The notes below the pieces were generated by a model. It worked only from the letters and a program-made list of their open reading frames with translations. It searched no databases and was not told where the DNA came from. Source: Wolbachia endosymbiont of Ctenocephalides felis wCfeT (lineage in GTDB: Bacteria; Pseudomonadota; Alphaproteobacteria; Rickettsiales; Anaplasmataceae). Taken from it: a stretch of 64,000 nucleotides of DNA. Position numbers and translations under genes: made by a program. Where the stretch lies: contig NZ_CP051156.1 of assembly GCF_012277295.1 (NCBI RefSeq), positions 186,001 to 250,000 on the forward strand, in the 5' to 3' direction. Of this stretch, positions 27,056 to 35,797 are shown piece by piece (positions within the stretch are counted from its first letter, which is position 1; the number at the start of each line of letters is the position of its first letter).

Positions 27056-28417
27056 CTAAGAAACTCCCTCAATTAGTTCTTCTTGTTGAATCAAGATATA
27101 ACCAAGTTCCCGTGCCTTCTTGACCAAGTTTTTTACAACTCTCTCTTTATAACATGTTTCATAATATTCCATCCCTTTTTCCACATACTCCTGCCCGTAT
27201 TTCAACATTTGATAAAAGATACATGCTAATTTTCTTGCCGTCGCAGTAATTGCTTTTATTGGTCCTAGTCGTTTTTTTAATTTCCTACAATACGCACCTA
27301 ATGCACTCTTACTACCTCCCACAGAATAAGCAGCCATTCTAAAAGCATTTGTAGCGCGGTTAATAACTTTACGAGTTTTTGTTCCTAATACTTTTTCCCC
27401 TGTAATCTTATTACCAGGGCTGAGTCCCAACCATGAGGTAAAATGCTTTTCTGATCGCCATTTACTATGATCAATACCAACCTCTGAAATAATAGTTTGC
27501 ACAGTTAACACATCAAATCCAGGAATTTTGGTAAAATCTGTACCAGTTACCCGATACAATTCTTCACGCAAAGTGAAGTTTGGTCTGCCTCTTCTAGACT
27601 TATTTTTTTCCCTACCTAACTCTTTACTTTCATCAGACTTCGTTTCCAATGTTTTATAATAATTTTCTATACTTTTATCACATTCAATTATTTTCTCTTG
27701 AAAAAAATTATATGTTTCATATTCTTGCTTTAATACAAACAAATGTTCTTCTCTATAATCGCCTGTTAATGCTTTTGCTATAGTAGCCTTATCATTCTTC
27801 ATATTCACACTTCTAAATTCAGCTAATTTTTCAGGATTCCTTTCACCTTCTACTATTGCTTTAATAATTTGCATTCCTGTAACACCAGTAATATCGCTTA
27901 TAACTTTATGTAATTGGATATTCATTTGTATTAATGCCTTTTGCATACGATTGATATGTGTAGATGCATTTTCAATTAGGTTTTTACGTTGCCGAACATA
28001 ACCACGTAATACACACATTTGATCATCTGGCCTAAATGATCCTTGAATCAATCCATAACTATGTAGCTGTTGAAGCCATTGGCAATCCTGGACATCTGAC
28101 TTTCTTCCTGGCACATTTTTTACATGTCTTGCATTTGCCAGCTTTACCTCAAGTCCATATGTTTCAAGTACTTGGAACAAAGGAATCCAGTACACTCCTG
28201 TTGATTCCATAGCTATTGTAGTAACTTTGCACTTCTTTAACCACTTTGCTATATTATGAAGGTCTTCTGTAAAGCAGCTAAATTTTTGTATACGTTGCTC
28301 ATCTCTTCCCTCTGGCACACATACATAATGTACAGCTGAACCAATGTCTATTCCTGCTGCGTTAGGGTTCATTACTTCTAATTTACTTTTTTTTGCTTTT
28401 TTCATGGCTTTTTTCAT
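27056..28417 (-). CDS. IS110-family recombinase, unit B
   Basis: A 453-residue enzyme with the same translation as the unit A recombinase and all four acidic residues intact. Transcription reads toward unit A and could continue into its non-coding end. Confidence 0.93.
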   Translation of the reverse strand: MKKAMKKAKKSKLEVMNPNAAGIDIGSAVHYVCVPEGRDEQRIQKFSCFTEDLHNIAKWLKKCKVTTIAMESTGVYWIPLFQVLETYGLEVKLANARHVKNVPGRKSDVQDCQWLQQLHSYGLIQGSFRPDDQMCVLRGYVRQRKNLIENASTHINRMQKALIQMNIQLHKVISDITGVTGMQIIKAIVEGERNPEKLAEFRSVNMKNDKATIAKALTGDYREEHLFVLKQEYETYNFFQEKIIECDKSIENYYKTLETKSDESKELGREKNKSRRGRPNFTLREELYRVTGTDFTKIPGFDVLTVQTIISEVGIDHSKWRSEKHFTSWLGLSPGNKITGEKVLGTKTRKVINRATNAFRMAAYSVGGSKSALGAYCRKLKKRLGPIKAITATARKLACIFYQMLKYGQEYVEKGMEYYETCYKERVVKNLVKKARELGYILIQQEELIEGVS

Positions 28418-28428
28418 GATAGCTCCTA

Positions 28429-28599
28429 TAATTTATAATAAGTAAAGCGCTTCAGCTTGGGGCGGTTGATAATACAATCTCCTAACCGAGGTAGTCTAAA
28501 AGACTCCATCAATGATCTGACCGTTCCTCCAAAACCACGCTAAACGACGGGCACTTATGGCACCAGTGAAGATTACGGTTATAACTGCAGAAGCGCTTC
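28429..28599 (-). ncRNA. Candidate IS110 bridge RNA, unit B
   Basis: The same non-coding sequence as in unit A, shifted by 1629 bp, with TATAAT at 28610-28605 on the minus strand. Here the element left end joins host DNA rather than another IS end, so any promoter part contributed by the right end is absent. Confidence 0.42.
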
Positions 28600-28727
28600 C
28601 TATAATTATACTTAAAAACTACTAAAAACTTAAATTGGGAGTTTTTTCCTGATTTGACAGATTTTTCTGTTCGGTGCTAAACTCCATCTGTAAGCCTTTC
28701 ATCTTAATACACTGTTTTCAACAGGTT

Positions 28728-29825
28728 TTAAGTTCTCATTGGCATTACTATATATAGCGCACTAGGGTCATCTTCATCAGTAATAACTGCAGCACTATTG
28801 CTATCTGAAAGGTCAAGCTTACATTTACTTTTAATGCAAGATAAGGCATCTAGTAAATAACGTGCATTAAACCCTACATCTATAGGGGCATTATCATAAT
28901 CCACCTCTATAGACTCGGTTGCATCACTGCACTCTTGGGAATTTGAATGCAGAGTTAGTTGATTTTTTTGTAGAGAGAGCTTTATGGATTTAACTTTGTC
29001 AGATACTACAACTGAAACTCTATCTATAACGTCCGAAAGTTTTTTGCTTTCAATGATTATATGCTTGTCTTGGAGTGCTGGAATAACGGCTTTATAATCT
29101 GGAAAAGTTCCGTCTATTAATTTTGATATGAGAATGTACTCACCACACGTAAATTTAATTTTCCTATCTGAAAGCTTTATATTCACTTCACTGCAATCAT
29201 CCAGTACTTTTAGCAATTCCATAACGGTTTTACGCGGAATTATTACACCAAACTCGCCTTCAACGTTAGCGGATTTAAGTTTCTTTATACATGAAAGGCG
29301 ATGACCATCTGTTGCAACACAATATAAAAATTCTTCATCTGTGTGCATGTATATACCATTCAGGTTATACCTCGTGTCATCCAACGATACGGCAAACTTT
29401 GTTTTAGTGAGCAAGCTTATTAGATCTGTATTTAGTAAAGTGAAATCGGATTTATAATCATCTTCTTCCAGAGCAGGAAAATTGTTTGAAATAACATTTG
29501 GCAAGGAAAAATTTGCATTTCCACAGGATATTAGTAACCTTCCCTGATTATTCACTTCAAAATTGACATCCAAATCAGTTGGTAATTTTTTTACTATATC
29601 ATGCAGAGTATGCGCTGAAACCTTTACTTCCCCAACTGCTGACACATTTGCAGCAAGTGAGGCAAATATTGAAATATCAAGATCAGTAGCAATCAATCTT
29701 ATACTGTCCGCTTGTACTTTAATATTTATGCATGCTAGCACATCTATTGCGTTACGCCTTTCAACTACCCCACTTACTTTGGACAATATATTTAAAAGAC
29801 TTGCACGACTTACGCTAAAGCGCAT
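28728..29825 (-). CDS. dnaN: DnaN, DNA polymerase III beta sliding clamp
   Basis: A ring-forming processivity clamp of 365 residues from ATG 29825. I prefer this start because MRFSVSRASLLNILSKVSGV aligns with residue 1 of typical DnaN. An in-frame start 17 codons upstream (29873-29876) is possible. Three clamp domains are recognisable, with LPTDLDVNFEV and SCGNANFSLPN in domain 1, LNGIYMHTDEEFLYCVATDGHRL in domain 2 and the C-terminal ALYIVMPMRT, which closes as in E. coli (PMR-L). The gene is intact and IS110 ends 42 bp beyond its stop. Confidence 0.95.
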   Translation of the reverse strand: MRFSVSRASLLNILSKVSGVVERRNAIDVLACINIKVQADSIRLIATDLDISIFASLAANVSAVGEVKVSAHTLHDIVKKLPTDLDVNFEVNNQGRLLISCGNANFSLPNVISNNFPALEEDDYKSDFTLLNTDLISLLTKTKFAVSLDDTRYNLNGIYMHTDEEFLYCVATDGHRLSCIKKLKSANVEGEFGVIIPRKTVMELLKVLDDCSEVNIKLSDRKIKFTCGEYILISKLIDGTFPDYKAVIPALQDKHIIIESKKLSDVIDRVSVVVSDKVKSIKLSLQKNQLTLHSNSQECSDATESIEVDYDNAPIDVGFNARYLLDALSCIKSKCKLDLSDSNSAAVITDEDDPSALYIVMPMRT

Positions 29826-29922
29826 TTTTTCACTTACAATATCTTTGATTTCTATACCTGCAACTTCTGACATCAACTTGGGCCCTAAAAAAACAACATC
29901 TTAAATGATATCTATGTCATGC

Positions 29923-31791
29923 TTAAAGTAAAGTTTTATTAGACTTCTTCATATATACTAATATATTCACTATTGCAGCTGGGGTAATGCCTTGTATCTG
30001 CTTCGCAATGCCAATGGTTGTCGGCTTCACTGCTTGCAATTTTTCGACAACTTCACTTGATAATCCTTTGATTTGTGAATAATTAAAATTGAGCGGAATT
30101 TTAGTCTCACTTTCCTCTTGCAGAAACTTCATATCTGCTTCTTGCCTTGCCAAATAAGGTTTATACTTTGCTTCGATTTCAATGATCTGACACGCTTCAC
30201 TTCTAATTTCATTTAATTCTGGCCATATTTCTCTTAATTTACTCCAATCAATGTTTGGATAGCTTAACAAGTCTAACGCTGTTTTCCTTATACCATCATA
30301 AGATACCTTAACGCCGTAGGAAGTAAGTTGTTCTGGAGTAATGGCAAAACTCTCTAGTTTTTCCTCAAGTTGTTTGGTGGATTGAAGTTTGCTCTGCAAG
30401 GCAGAATACCTATTACCAGATACCAGGGAAATATCATAACCTTTTTGTGTTAATCTTCTATCTGCGTTGTCTGACCTAATTGTTAGCCTATATTCTGCTC
30501 GTGAGGTAAATAACCTGTAAGGTTCAATCACCCCTTTAGTCACTAAATCATCTATCATCACACCAATATATGAATCTGTGCGGTGAAGAACGAAGCTTCT
30601 GCCCGAAAAAGATAAAGCTGCATTAATTCCTGCAACAATTCCTTGCCCGGCTGCTTCTTCATATCCTGTGGTGCCGTTAATTTGTCCTGCAAAATATAGA
30701 CCTTTAATTTTCTTTGTTTCAAGAGTATGAAGCAACTCTCTTGGATCTATATAGTTATACTCTACTGTATACCCAGGTCTTAGTATCTCTGCATTCTCAA
30801 GCCCTTTGATACTCCTTATCATTTCAAGTTGAACATCAATAGGTAGTGAATTTGAGATTCCATTTGGGTATATAGTATTGTTATCCAGCCCTTCTGGTTC
30901 CAAAAATATTTGATGACTATTTTTTTCTGCAAACTTATTAACTTTCGTTTCAATGGATGGACAATATCTTGGCGCAGTAACACCATCTAAATATGAAGAA
31001 GCAGACCTATGAAGGTTTTCTCTGATTATTCTATGTGTATTTTCATTAGTGTGAGTAATGAAGCATGGAACCTGAGTTTGGTTAATTTTTTCTGTTAAAT
31101 AAGAAAATGGTATAGGTGGATTATCTCCTACTTGCTCCTGCAACATTGACCAATTTATAGTGTTACGATCAAGCCTTGGTGGAGTTCCAGTACGCAGCCT
31201 ACCAAGTTTAAAATCATACTTTCTTAGTGTATTTGCAAGTTCTATTGCAGGCTTATCTCCCATTCTCCCTGAATGGGTTGTCTGTTCTCCAATATGGATC
31301 ACACCATGTAAAAAAGTTCCAGTGGTTAAAATAACTTTTTTTGTAAGTATTCGTTCACCTGAGCTTGTTACCACAGCTTTTATATGAGCTTCACCGTTTT
31401 CATTATTCTCTATATGGAAATCATCAACAGATTCTTCTTTTACTGTTAGGTTTGTGTAACATAAAATCACTTCCTGTATTGATTTTTTGTATAACTTCCT
31501 ATCCGCCTGCGCACGTGGCCCCCATACGGCTGCGCCCTTACTGCTATTTAGAACAACTGAGTGGATGCTTGCATTATCAATTGCTCTACCCATTAGTCCA
31601 TCCAACGCATCCACTTCTCTCACTACAACACCTTTAGCAATTCCTCCAATTGCTGGATTGCAGGACATCTCCCCAATAGTCGAAATTTTATGAGTTATGA
31701 GAAACGTATTGGCACCAAGGCGAGCTGAAGCTGCAGCCGCTTCGCACCCTGCATGGCCACCGCCTACCACCACTACATCATATTTTTGCAT
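29923..31791 (-). CDS. mnmG: MnmG (GidA), tRNA U34 modification FAD enzyme
   Basis: A 622-residue FAD-dependent enzyme that, with MnmE, adds carboxymethylaminomethyl to U34 of certain tRNAs. Visible are the N-terminal Rossmann motif [20 protein letters not shown], the [11 protein letters not shown] motif, [11 protein letters not shown] and the C-terminal domain with [18 protein letters not shown]. Length is standard. It is part of a same-strand run with prmC upstream and dnaN downstream. Confidence 0.96.
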   Translation of the reverse strand: MQKYDVVVVGGGHAGCEAAAASARLGANTFLITHKISTIGEMSCNPAIGGIAKGVVVREVDALDGLMGRAIDNASIHSVVLNSSKGAAVWGPRAQADRKLYKKSIQEVILCYTNLTVKEESVDDFHIENNENGEAHIKAVVTSSGERILTKKVILTTGTFLHGVIHIGEQTTHSGRMGDKPAIELANTLRKYDFKLGRLRTGTPPRLDRNTINWSMLQEQVGDNPPIPFSYLTEKINQTQVPCFITHTNENTHRIIRENLHRSASSYLDGVTAPRYCPSIETKVNKFAEKNSHQIFLEPEGLDNNTIYPNGISNSLPIDVQLEMIRSIKGLENAEILRPGYTVEYNYIDPRELLHTLETKKIKGLYFAGQINGTTGYEEAAGQGIVAGINAALSFSGRSFVLHRTDSYIGVMIDDLVTKGVIEPYRLFTSRAEYRLTIRSDNADRRLTQKGYDISLVSGNRYSALQSKLQSTKQLEEKLESFAITPEQLTSYGVKVSYDGIRKTALDLLSYPNIDWSKLREIWPELNEIRSEACQIIEIEAKYKPYLARQEADMKFLQEESETKIPLNFNYSQIKGLSSEVVEKLQAVKPTTIGIAKQIQGITPAAIVNILVYMKKSNKTLL

Positions 31792-31807
31792 ACTTTAAAG
31801 CAATTAC

Positions 31808-31939
31808 TTACCTTCTAATATTCTCATGATCAGCAGTTAGTGTCAAATAAAGGTAGCTATGCTCCCTATAAGACTTAATGCAGGCAAAGATTCCAGTTTT
31901 CTTCCCTCCAAAGCTAATCTTATTTCTTCTTACTCTCAC
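31808..31939 (-). CDS. Possible 43-residue ORF between prmC and mnmG
   Basis: The GTG at 31939 lies 6 nt after the prmC stop, and the ORF ends 16 nt before the mnmG start. It begins with the basic stretch RVRRNKISFGGKKTG. I recognise no family and see no strong Shine-Dalgarno. It fills the whole spacer in a same-strand run, which is the main reason to list it. It may be a degenerate gene tail or chance. Confidence 0.3.
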   Translation of the reverse strand: MRVRRNKISFGGKKTGIFACIKSYREHSYLYLTLTADHENIRR

Positions 31940-31945
31940 TCTTTA

Positions 31946-32785
31946 CTAGAGATGTTTAACAACAACACATCTTTTCATTCCCGCTAAATCATATACATAT
32001 TCCTGAAAGGATAGCTCGTACGATGGTATGATTTCATCAATATTGTCTTGATCTTCACCTATCTCCAATATTGCAAACCCATTTTTTTTTAGGCACTGTT
32101 TCAATATTGGAAAAATACTCAAGTAGCAGCTCAGGCCATCAATACCACCTTCAAGTGCAATTCTTGGCTCATTTTGTACTTCAGCTTGTAAGTCTTTTAG
32201 CTTACTTGTTTTAATGTATGGAGGATTGCTAATTATCAAATCAAATGAACCTTCACACTCTGTCCACGATTTTGGAAATACTTTAGCTCTATCAAGTAGA
32301 TCGTGTCTCTCTACATTCTGGCATGCAACTTTGTATGCTTCAAAGCTCTTTTCAAAACCGATACCACAGGCATACTTATACTCATTTAGTATAGATATTA
32401 ACAAACAACCTGTACCTGTACCAAAATCTGCAACTTTTAGTTTTTGCCCTTTATCTGGGTAATATTTGAGTGTTGTTGATATTAATGTTTCACTGTCTTG
32501 CCTTGGATCTAAAACATGTTGATTAACAATAAAACAACTGTTCCAAAATTCGCGTTTACCTACTATTTGTGACACTGGATGCTTTGCTGCTCTTTTTCTT
32601 ATTAAATCCCAAAACAGTGATTCTTCTTCTGCTGATATTTGATTAGCATGATTCATAATTATGAATGATCTTTCCACATCAAGCACATGCTGCATAATAA
32701 CCTCACAGTCAAGATATGGAGTATCAACTTCATGCAACAACAATATCTCTGACCCCTCTCTAATTAATGTACTGATTGTTTTCAA
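31946..32785 (-). CDS. prmC: PrmC (HemK), release factor glutamine methyltransferase
   Basis: A 279-residue SAM-dependent methyltransferase that methylates the GGQ glutamine of RF1 and RF2. An N-terminal helical domain recognises the release factor. The SAM motif I is VADFGTGTGCLLISIL, and the catalytic NPPY is in LIISNPPYIKTSKL. The motif ALEGGIDGLSCY follows. Length matches the family. It lies upstream of mnmG on the same strand. Confidence 0.95.
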   Translation of the reverse strand: MKTISTLIREGSEILLLHEVDTPYLDCEVIMQHVLDVERSFIIMNHANQISAEEESLFWDLIRKRAAKHPVSQIVGKREFWNSCFIVNQHVLDPRQDSETLISTTLKYYPDKGQKLKVADFGTGTGCLLISILNEYKYACGIGFEKSFEAYKVACQNVERHDLLDRAKVFPKSWTECEGSFDLIISNPPYIKTSKLKDLQAEVQNEPRIALEGGIDGLSCYLSIFPILKQCLKKNGFAILEIGEDQDNIDEIIPSYELSFQEYVYDLAGMKRCVVVKHL

Positions 32786-32830
32786 TATATAAGGCCTATC
32801 AATAAAATAAGATTATACCATAATTACAGT

Positions 32831-32872
32831 GGGTTTTATAGGAAATGTGAGAGTTGAATAAACATAAAACCC
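32831..32872 (-). terminator. Possible terminator hairpin after purD
   Basis: GGGTTTTAT (32831-32839) and ATAAAACCC (32864-32872) form a perfect 9-bp stem with a 24-nt loop, between purD and prmC. No U-run follows, so termination is uncertain. Confidence 0.3.
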
Positions 32873-32889
32873 TCCCTTACATATATTGA

Positions 32890-34161
32890 CTAGCTACCAA
32901 TATCATACCTGAAAAAACCACCAGGCCACTCTAGGAAGTTTAATGCTGAATATGCTTTACTCTTGGCTTCCTCTATTGTATTTCCCTCTGCTACTATGTT
33001 TAATACTCTTCCACCATCGGAAATCCAATTACCGCTTGCATCCAATTGAGTACCAGCATGAAATACTAGTACATCTGGCATGGCTTCAATTTTATCTAAC
33101 CCCTTTATTACTTCGCCCTTTTTGTAATCACCTGGATAACCTTTGCTGGCTACAACAATACAAACCGCAGACTTATCGCTTAATTCTATCTTCTTGGTAT
33201 CTAAATTTCCTTCTGCAACTGATAATATCAATTTTAGCAAGTCACAATTGGAATCAAGCCTGATTAATATAGATTGTGCCTCTGGATCGCCAAATCTAAC
33301 ATTATACTCAAGAAGTTTTGGGCCATCTTTACAAATCATTAACCCAGCAAATAATATTCCTCTATAAGGTGTGCCCATATTAGCTAGCGCCTGAATCGTA
33401 GGATGTATTATTCTCTGAATAATTTTCTGCTCCATATCTTTGCTAATAATAGAAGGTGATGAGTATGACCCCATGCCTCCAGTATTTTGACCTTCATTAT
33501 TTTCATCAGATCTCTTGTAGTCTTTTGCATACCCAAATGTTGCTACTTTCAATCCATCAATAAGCGCAAAAAAGCTTACTTCTTCTCCTACTAAAAATTC
33601 TTCTATAATTATTTCTTCACCTGATTCACCAAATTTCTTTTCTACCAGCATCGTGTCTATTGCTGAAAAGGCCTCATCTTCTGTGTTGCATATTATCACA
33701 CCCTTGCCTGCTGCAATACCATTTGCCTTAACCACAAGAGGAAATTTCATTCTATTACTTTTTACGAAATTTTTTGCTAACGTTTCGTCGATAAAACGCT
33801 CATACTTAGCGGTTGGTATGCCATATTGCTTACATAATTCTTTAGTAAAAGATTTTGATGCTTCAAGCTTTGCAGCCGCCTGATTCGGGGCAAAAACATT
33901 TATTCCTTCTGCAGCTAAATCATCAGCAAGTCCATTGATTATTGGCTGCTCTGGACCGATGATCACTAATTCTATGTCTTCTCTTTTGCAGAATTGTATA
34001 ATATCCATTGAATTGTGAATATTGATATCAACAAGAATTCCAAGATTTTTCATAGCTGGACGACCAGGAGTGATATATAACTCAGTCAACATAGGAGATT
34101 TTTTTAAAGCCCAAAGCAGAGCATGTTCGCGTCCACCAGAACCTATAATCAAAACCTTCAT
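32890..34161 (-). CDS. purD: PurD, phosphoribosylamine-glycine ligase
   Basis: A 423-residue ATP-grasp enzyme of de novo purine synthesis (second step, making GAR). The N-terminal MKVLIIGSGGREHALLWAL is typical, followed by the ATP-grasp core LVVKANGIAAGKGVIIC, EEFLVGEEVSFFALIDG, the substrate loop RSDENNEGQNTGGMGSYS and EYNVRFGDPEAQ. It is complete. The 28-nt gap to serS on the same strand suggests co-transcription. Confidence 0.96.
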   Translation of the reverse strand: MKVLIIGSGGREHALLWALKKSPMLTELYITPGRPAMKNLGILVDINIHNSMDIIQFCKREDIELVIIGPEQPIINGLADDLAAEGINVFAPNQAAAKLEASKSFTKELCKQYGIPTAKYERFIDETLAKNFVKSNRMKFPLVVKANGIAAGKGVIICNTEDEAFSAIDTMLVEKKFGESGEEIIIEEFLVGEEVSFFALIDGLKVATFGYAKDYKRSDENNEGQNTGGMGSYSSPSIISKDMEQKIIQRIIHPTIQALANMGTPYRGILFAGLMICKDGPKLLEYNVRFGDPEAQSILIRLDSNCDLLKLILSVAEGNLDTKKIELSDKSAVCIVVASKGYPGDYKKGEVIKGLDKIEAMPDVLVFHAGTQLDASGNWISDGGRVLNIVAEGNTIEEAKSKAYSALNFLEWPGGFFRYDIGS

Positions 34162-34191
34162 CTTTATTTCCTCAATTTTTTAATATGTTAT

Positions 34192-35466
34192 TTAATTTGT
34201 AATATTAACATTGCCCATGTATTTTTGCAATACGTTTGGTATTGAAATTGATCCATCAGAGTTCTGGTAATTCTCTATTATAGCAATTATAGTTCTTCCT
34301 ATAGCCAATGCTGAACCATTCAAAGTGTGAACATATTGCTTAATTTTCTTATTAGCGCTTAAAGAGTATTTAGTACCCATTCTTCTTGCTTGGAATGCAC
34401 CACAATTTGAACAACTTGATATCTCCCTATATTTGTCTTGCCCAGGTAGCCAAACCTCTAAATCATAAGTTTTTTGTGCAGCAAAACCCATATCGCCGCT
34501 GCAGAGCAACATTACCCTATACGGCAGCTCTAATTTTTTTAGTACCTCTTCAGCAGCGTTTGTCATACGCTCATGTTCGTCGTGCGATTGATCCTCAGTT
34601 GTGATGCTCACTAATTCAACTTTACCAAATTGATGTTGTCTGATCATGCCTCTGGTATCTTTTCCTGCACTTCCAGCTTCTTTACGGAAACATTCTGAAT
34701 ATGCAGTAAAACGGATAGGTAATTCTTTCTCCTCTATTATTTTATCAGCAATCAAATTTGTCAAGACTACTTCACTTGTTGGAATGAGTCTTAATCCATC
34801 AGTAGTCAAATACGAATCATCAGAAAATTTTGGTAGTTGGCCAACATTGTACATTGATTCATCTTTTACCAAAATTGGATGATATACCTCAGTATAGCCA
34901 AATTCATTGACATGAGTATCAAGCATAAAACTTGTTAGTGCTCTTCCAAGTTTAGCTAATTGTCCTTCTAGCATTGAAAACCTTGATCCGGAAATTTTTG
35001 CTGCTCGTTCAAAATCCATCAGACCTAATGCTTCTCCAATCTCATAATGCAGCTTGGGTGCAAAGTCAAATTGTCTTTTCTCTCCATTTTTCCTCACTTC
35101 TACATTATCGTTCTCGTCTGCTCCGATTGGCACATCTTGTGCAGGAATATTTGGCAAATTAGATAAAATATTAACTAATTTATCCTTTTCTACTTGCTCT
35201 TTTAAGCTGATTGATTCTATTTCATTTGTGATGCTCTTTGACGTCTCTATTTGCCCTTCGCATGGGCTTTTGTTCATCTTGAGCTTCTTTATTTCCTCCG
35301 TGATTTCATTGCGCTTTCCATTCAAGCTTTGCAATTTAGTAGTTAATAGCCTCTTCTTGTTATCAACATCCAGTATATCTTGTGCAGTAAACTCTTTCAT
35401 TCCTCTGCTTTCCATTGCTTTTTTAAATTCTTCAGAGTTTTTATGTATATATTCTATATCGTGCAT
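34192..35466 (-). CDS. serS: SerS, seryl-tRNA synthetase
   Basis: A 424-residue class II aminoacyl-tRNA synthetase that charges tRNA-Ser. The N-terminal long antiparallel coiled-coil arm (about residues 30-100) binds the tRNA variable arm. Motif 1 lies around the region with [13 protein letters not shown]. Motif 2 is [20 protein letters not shown]. Motif 3 ends in [19 protein letters not shown]. The start ATG is at 35466. The gene is complete. Confidence 0.96.
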   Translation of the reverse strand: MHDIEYIHKNSEEFKKAMESRGMKEFTAQDILDVDNKKRLLTTKLQSLNGKRNEITEEIKKLKMNKSPCEGQIETSKSITNEIESISLKEQVEKDKLVNILSNLPNIPAQDVPIGADENDNVEVRKNGEKRQFDFAPKLHYEIGEALGLMDFERAAKISGSRFSMLEGQLAKLGRALTSFMLDTHVNEFGYTEVYHPILVKDESMYNVGQLPKFSDDSYLTTDGLRLIPTSEVVLTNLIADKIIEEKELPIRFTAYSECFRKEAGSAGKDTRGMIRQHQFGKVELVSITTEDQSHDEHERMTNAAEEVLKKLELPYRVMLLCSGDMGFAAQKTYDLEVWLPGQDKYREISSCSNCGAFQARRMGTKYSLSANKKIKQYVHTLNGSALAIGRTIIAIIENYQNSDGSISIPNVLQKYMGNVNITN

Positions 35467-35561
35467 TATTATTTCAGATGATGACTGCTCAACTGTACTT
35501 TAAAAACTCCTAATACTCAACATTTTCTCGCTAATATGCTTATATAACCAGCCCGTAGTTC

Positions 35562-35590
35562 TTGACAATTATTAATATATAAGATATTAT
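35562..35590 (+). promoter_or_regulatory. Near-consensus sigma-70 promoter
   Basis: TTGACA (35562-35567), a 17-bp spacer and TATTAT (35585-35590). It reads into the broken ORF starting at 35624 and then antisense into the ankyrin gene. Confidence 0.7.
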
Positions 35591-35623
35591 TATATATACT
35601 AATAATATTAAATAGGTAGGAAA

Positions 35624-35797
35624 ATGCCAGCAGAATAAGTTACAGCAAATTTAATGGAGCCAGCGTTAAAGGCACCTGGGAAGTCAATATTAAAGAAATC
35701 AAAAGCATCTGTAAAAAAGAAAGTACAATTTGCTGACCCTGATTTAGAACAGTAACAGCAAAGCAACTCAGACAGAAATGTCGAGCAAATCTCATAA
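35624..35797 (+). pseudogene. Remnant of a plus-strand gene, two in-frame stops
   Basis: The same frame reads MPAE, stop (35636), VTANLMEPALKAPGKSILKK through KKKVQFADPDLEQ, stop (35753), then QQSNSDRNVEQIS, stop (35795). The codons between stops look protein-like (Lys-rich, with SILKK and KVQFADP). A near-perfect promoter lies at the right distance. This looks like the 5' end of a gene whose remainder was replaced by the ankyrin gene's 3' part. I do not recognise the protein. Confidence 0.6.

Larger units (their letters stand above)
27053..28681 (-). mobile_element. IS110-family element, unit B of a tandem dimer (1629 bp)
   Basis: A head-to-tail repeat of unit A with exactly the same length and no difference that I noticed. 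The junction at 27053 joins the right end of unit B to the left end of unit A and so recreates the joint found in the excised circle. Confidence 0.88.

Noticed and set aside
28728..29876. Replication origin near dnaN
   Set aside because: No dnaA gene and no cluster of DnaA boxes that I could recognise; the flanks are IS elements and mnmG.
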